A DNA stretch of 44,885 nucleotides, from positions 1-44,885 of the IMG/VR virus record IMGVR_UViG_3300035228_000759. The stretch is one strand, 5' to 3'. Made by a program: the position numbers and the translations under genes. Positions 42,606 through 44,885 of this stretch are shown here, one piece after another (positions within the stretch are counted from its first letter, which is position 1; the number at the start of each line of letters is the position of its first letter). The DNA is from a virus. The notes below the pieces were generated by a model. It was not told where the DNA came from, made no database searches, and saw nothing but the letters and a program-made list of their open reading frames with translations.

Positions 42606-44885
42606 ATGCCGAAATCAATTAGAATAAGAACAGAACCTGGTGTTGATAGAAATATTAATGTTAAAATTGACCAAGATTTTGATTCGTTAGAAATTCTGTC
42701 TTTAAAATTAAGACAAGAAGATTTATACACACAGTTTTGCGCCGACTATGGGGTCGTTGTGGGTCGTGTTATCGCCAATGGGGGGTTAGGTATACCTAAC
42801 GCCCATATTTCTATTTTTATACCTTTAGATAGTGTGGATGAGGAAGACCCGATAATATCTACACTTTATCCATATAAAACGCCAACCACTAAAAATGAGG
42901 ATGGATATCGTTATAATCTTTTACCTTATGAAGATGAGTACTACGGACATAATGCTACGGGTACGTTCCCTTCAGTTGATGATGTATTAACACGTAAAGA
43001 AGTTTTACAGGTTTATGAAAAGTATTATAAGTATTCTGTAAGAACCAATGCCTCAGGGGATTTTATGATTGTAGGGGTACCGTTAGGAAGTCAAAAAATT
43101 GTTATGGATTTAGACCTATCTAATATGGGTGAGTTTTCATTAAGACCTTCCGATTTAATTAGAATGGGTAGAGGGGTTAAATCTCAATTTAATGGACAAC
43201 TATTCAAAGATTCTGAAAATATTGATTCACTACCGCAGATAGTACACGAAATAAAAGATATCGATGTTAGTTCATTTTTGGGGCAAGATGAGATGTGTGA
43301 CGTTGGGATAACTAGAGTCGATTTTGATTTATCTAACCAAGGTATTGAAATACTCCCACATTCTGTTTTTATGGGTTCCATTACATCATCGAATGATGAT
43401 GAATATATTAAAGCCACTTGTAGACCTAAAAAAGATACGGGTAATCTATGTGACATGGTTGCAGGTCCTGGAGAGATTTTAGCCATAAGACATACAATCG
43501 AAGAGGATGTAAATGGTGACCCTGTACTTGAACAATATCAATTAGAGGATGGTGGTAATGTTATAGATGATAATGGTGCTTGGTTAATTGACCTACCGAT
43601 GAACTTAGACTATATAACCACTAATGAGTTTGGGGAAAGAGTAATTTCGGCTGACCCAAAAATTGGGGTACCAACTAAATCTAAATACAGGTTTAAAGTT
43701 AAATGGCAAAATGAGGCGGGATTACAAACTCAAATAATGAGAGCCAATTATTTAATTCCAAACATAAAAGAACATTGGACAGGTGGTACTAGTCCAAGTA
43801 GTTCCTATGGAAATACATTCGTAAATAGAAATAAATCATACTCATTTTCATTAGATTGGGAAGATTACTATGATAAAGAGGCGGCAATAAAATGTGAAGA
43901 TACATTTTATCAGTTTGGGTTTAATAAAGTATATACAACGGCAGCTCATATTGACCGTTGGAAATATGGTATTAATAGAGCATCACATTACGGTATAAAA
44001 GAAATTTTAGATAAGTCATGTGCGAGTGAGAATAATAGGTTTCCCACAAATGATGGTCAGAGAAATTTTGATTTAATATACTTCTTATTTAATATTTTAT
44101 TAAACATTATTTCACCGGTTATTTTTGTTATTTTACCGATAATGCATGTTTTAGCGTTACTATATCCAGTTTTTAGAGTTTTAATAAATTTTATTTTGAA
44201 GATTGTAAATGTTATAATTTTCTTTATTTGTAAAATTGTTGCGTCTATACCCTTCACTAAACTTAAGAGAAGCGATTGTAAAAAAGAAACTATTGCTGAA
44301 CTACCTAAAGATAACCCATTCAAGAGGTTAACTCTACCTATGATTACTTATCCCGATTGTGAGGCTTGTAATTGTTCGGAAATTAATATGCCGCCCGCTG
44401 AGAGTGAGACTCTTGATGATTTAAATGTTGCATTGGCGAATAACAACGACAGTATTTTAGCGGATTTTGTTAGTATTGGTGCGTATGACCCACCAATTAA
44501 TTGTTTTGGAAGTTCTCAATTACCTAATGGTAGTACGATACCTGATGCGGGTACTAACTCAGAAATTTGTCAGCACTGTTATAATAATAACTCCCACCCC
44601 GACACCCTTGCGGGAGCAAATTACAATACAGTTTTATTTTCAGGATATGACCCTGATGCTGAAATAACAGGTGATGGGGCTGGTAGTTTAACTCAACCTT
44701 CTAATAAGTGGTATAAAAGTCCTTTTGCTGTGGTGGACTCAAATATGGGTTCACCTAAACAAAGAACCGCCTATCATGTAACGTTACCTCAGGCGGTAAA
44801 CTTAATGAATCAGAGGGAACGATATTTTGAACAGATAGAAGATGTGAATAATCCAGGTAATTTCATCAATAACACGACCCCAAAT
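42606..44885 (+). CDS. Large tail/baseplate structural protein with hydrophobic segment (3' truncated)
   Basis: An ORF of at least 760 residues that I translated codon by codon to the window edge without a stop. Residues 45-175 resemble a carboxypeptidase regulatory-like beta-sandwich (VVVGRVIANGGLGIPNAHIS; RTNASGDFMIVGVPLGSQKI). About 200-475 is further beta-rich structure. Residues 490-550 are almost continuously hydrophobic (YFLFNILLNIISPVIFVILP, then HVLALLYPVF and VNVIIFFICKIVA), enough for two or three membrane passes. After it come C585-x2-C588-x-C590 and C655-x2-C658, possible metal ligands. It lies right after gp6, where T4 has gp7, but no homology to gp7 is apparent. A fibre-anchoring or membrane-contacting baseplate protein is the inference. 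Confidence 0.8.
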   Translation, partial: MPKSIRIRTEPGVDRNINVKIDQDFDSLEILSLKLRQEDLYTQFCADYGVVVGRVIANGGLGIPNAHISIFIPLDSVDEEDPIISTLYPYKTPTTKNEDGYRYNLLPYEDEYYGHNATGTFPSVDDVLTRKEVLQVYEKYYKYSVRTNASGDFMIVGVPLGSQKIVMDLDLSNMGEFSLRPSDLIRMGRGVKSQFNGQLFKDSENIDSLPQIVHEIKDIDVSSFLGQDEMCDVGITRVDFDLSNQGIEILPHSVFMGSITSSNDDEYIKATCRPKKDTGNLCDMVAGPGEILAIRHTIEEDVNGDPVLEQYQLEDGGNVIDDNGAWLIDLPMNLDYITTNEFGERVISADPKIGVPTKSKYRFKVKWQNEAGLQTQIMRANYLIPNIKEHWTGGTSPSSSYGNTFVNRNKSYSFSLDWEDYYDKEAAIKCEDTFYQFGFNKVYTTAAHIDRWKYGINRASHYGIKEILDKSCASENNRFPTNDGQRNFDLIYFLFNILLNIISPVIFVILPIMHVLALLYPVFRVLINFILKIVNVIIFFICKIVASIPFTKLKRSDCKKETIAELPKDNPFKRLTLPMITYPDCEACNCSEINMPPAESETLDDLNVALANNNDSILADFVSIGAYDPPINCFGSSQLPNGSTIPDAGTNSEICQHCYNNNSHPDTLAGANYNTVLFSGYDPDAEITGDGAGSLTQPSNKWYKSPFAVVDSNMGSPKQRTAYHVTLPQAVNLMNQRERYFEQIEDVNNPGNFINNTTPN

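Noticed and set aside
44467-44667. 66-codon ORF near the right edge
   Set aside because: Lies in another frame of the open-ended structural gene that runs through to the window end.

Overview
The window is a stretch of a large, AT-rich, T4-like (contractile-tailed) bacteriophage genome. It carries T4-type replication proteins (family B DNA polymerase, gp32-like ssDNA-binding protein, UvsX, RNase H/FEN exonuclease, gp41-like helicase, class I ribonucleotide reductase) beside a T4-type tail and baseplate (sheath, tube, tape measure, gp25, gp26, gp53, gp6). Start codons are mostly preceded by A-rich leaders with no Shine-Dalgarno sequence. The NrdB has an N-terminal ATP-cone, and a baseplate protein carries an OmpA-like domain with a GxAS motif of the Bacteroidetes style. 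I therefore infer a marine or aquatic Bacteroidetes (flavobacterial) host, but nothing here proves it. No tRNA, rRNA, CRISPR array, insertion sequence or integrase was seen.

Layout. 1-1347: the end of a Thr/Pro-linker structural protein and a Cys-rich small protein. 1349-4281: a consensus sigma70-type promoter, a 5' UTR hairpin and DNA polymerase. 4250-9109: a reverse-strand block with a small protein, a putative neck/connector protein, a Mn-type superoxide dismutase fused to a nuclease-like domain, and an SNF2-family helicase. 9156-11268: putative neck and tail-completion genes, including a zinc-ribbon protein. 11269-11418: an antisense 49-residue ribbon-helix-helix protein. 11553-31215: the tail module, namely sheath, HAD phosphatase, tube, gp26-like protein with an overlapping partner ORF (possible programmed frameshift), tape measure, a 1592-residue baseplate protein with OmpA-like domain, gp53, and a 2201-residue hub protein ending in a glucosaminidase-like domain. 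31260-32115: two small proteins. 32252-40129: replication, recombination and nucleotide genes. 40228-end: baseplate wedge gp25, gp6 and a very large structural protein that runs off the window.

Regulation visible in the sequence: TATTTAT(C/A), sometimes with TATAAATA, recurs just upstream of most structural genes on both strands and is a candidate late-promoter element. The polymerase and gp32 genes instead have sigma70-like promoters. Three good hairpin-plus-T-tract terminators separate modules (after the tube, before gp32, after nrdA), two of them with TTCG loops. Other stable hairpins lie in the polymerase leader, between gp32 and uvsX, and downstream of the sheath gene.

The most unusual elements are the SOD-nuclease fusion, a shared amphipathic N-terminal segment with L-x-E sites on several non-structural-looking proteins (possible head-packaging leader), the candidate frameshift before the tape measure gene, the OmpA-like and glucosaminidase-like domains built into the baseplate, and a roughly 60-residue hydrophobic segment in the last structural protein.
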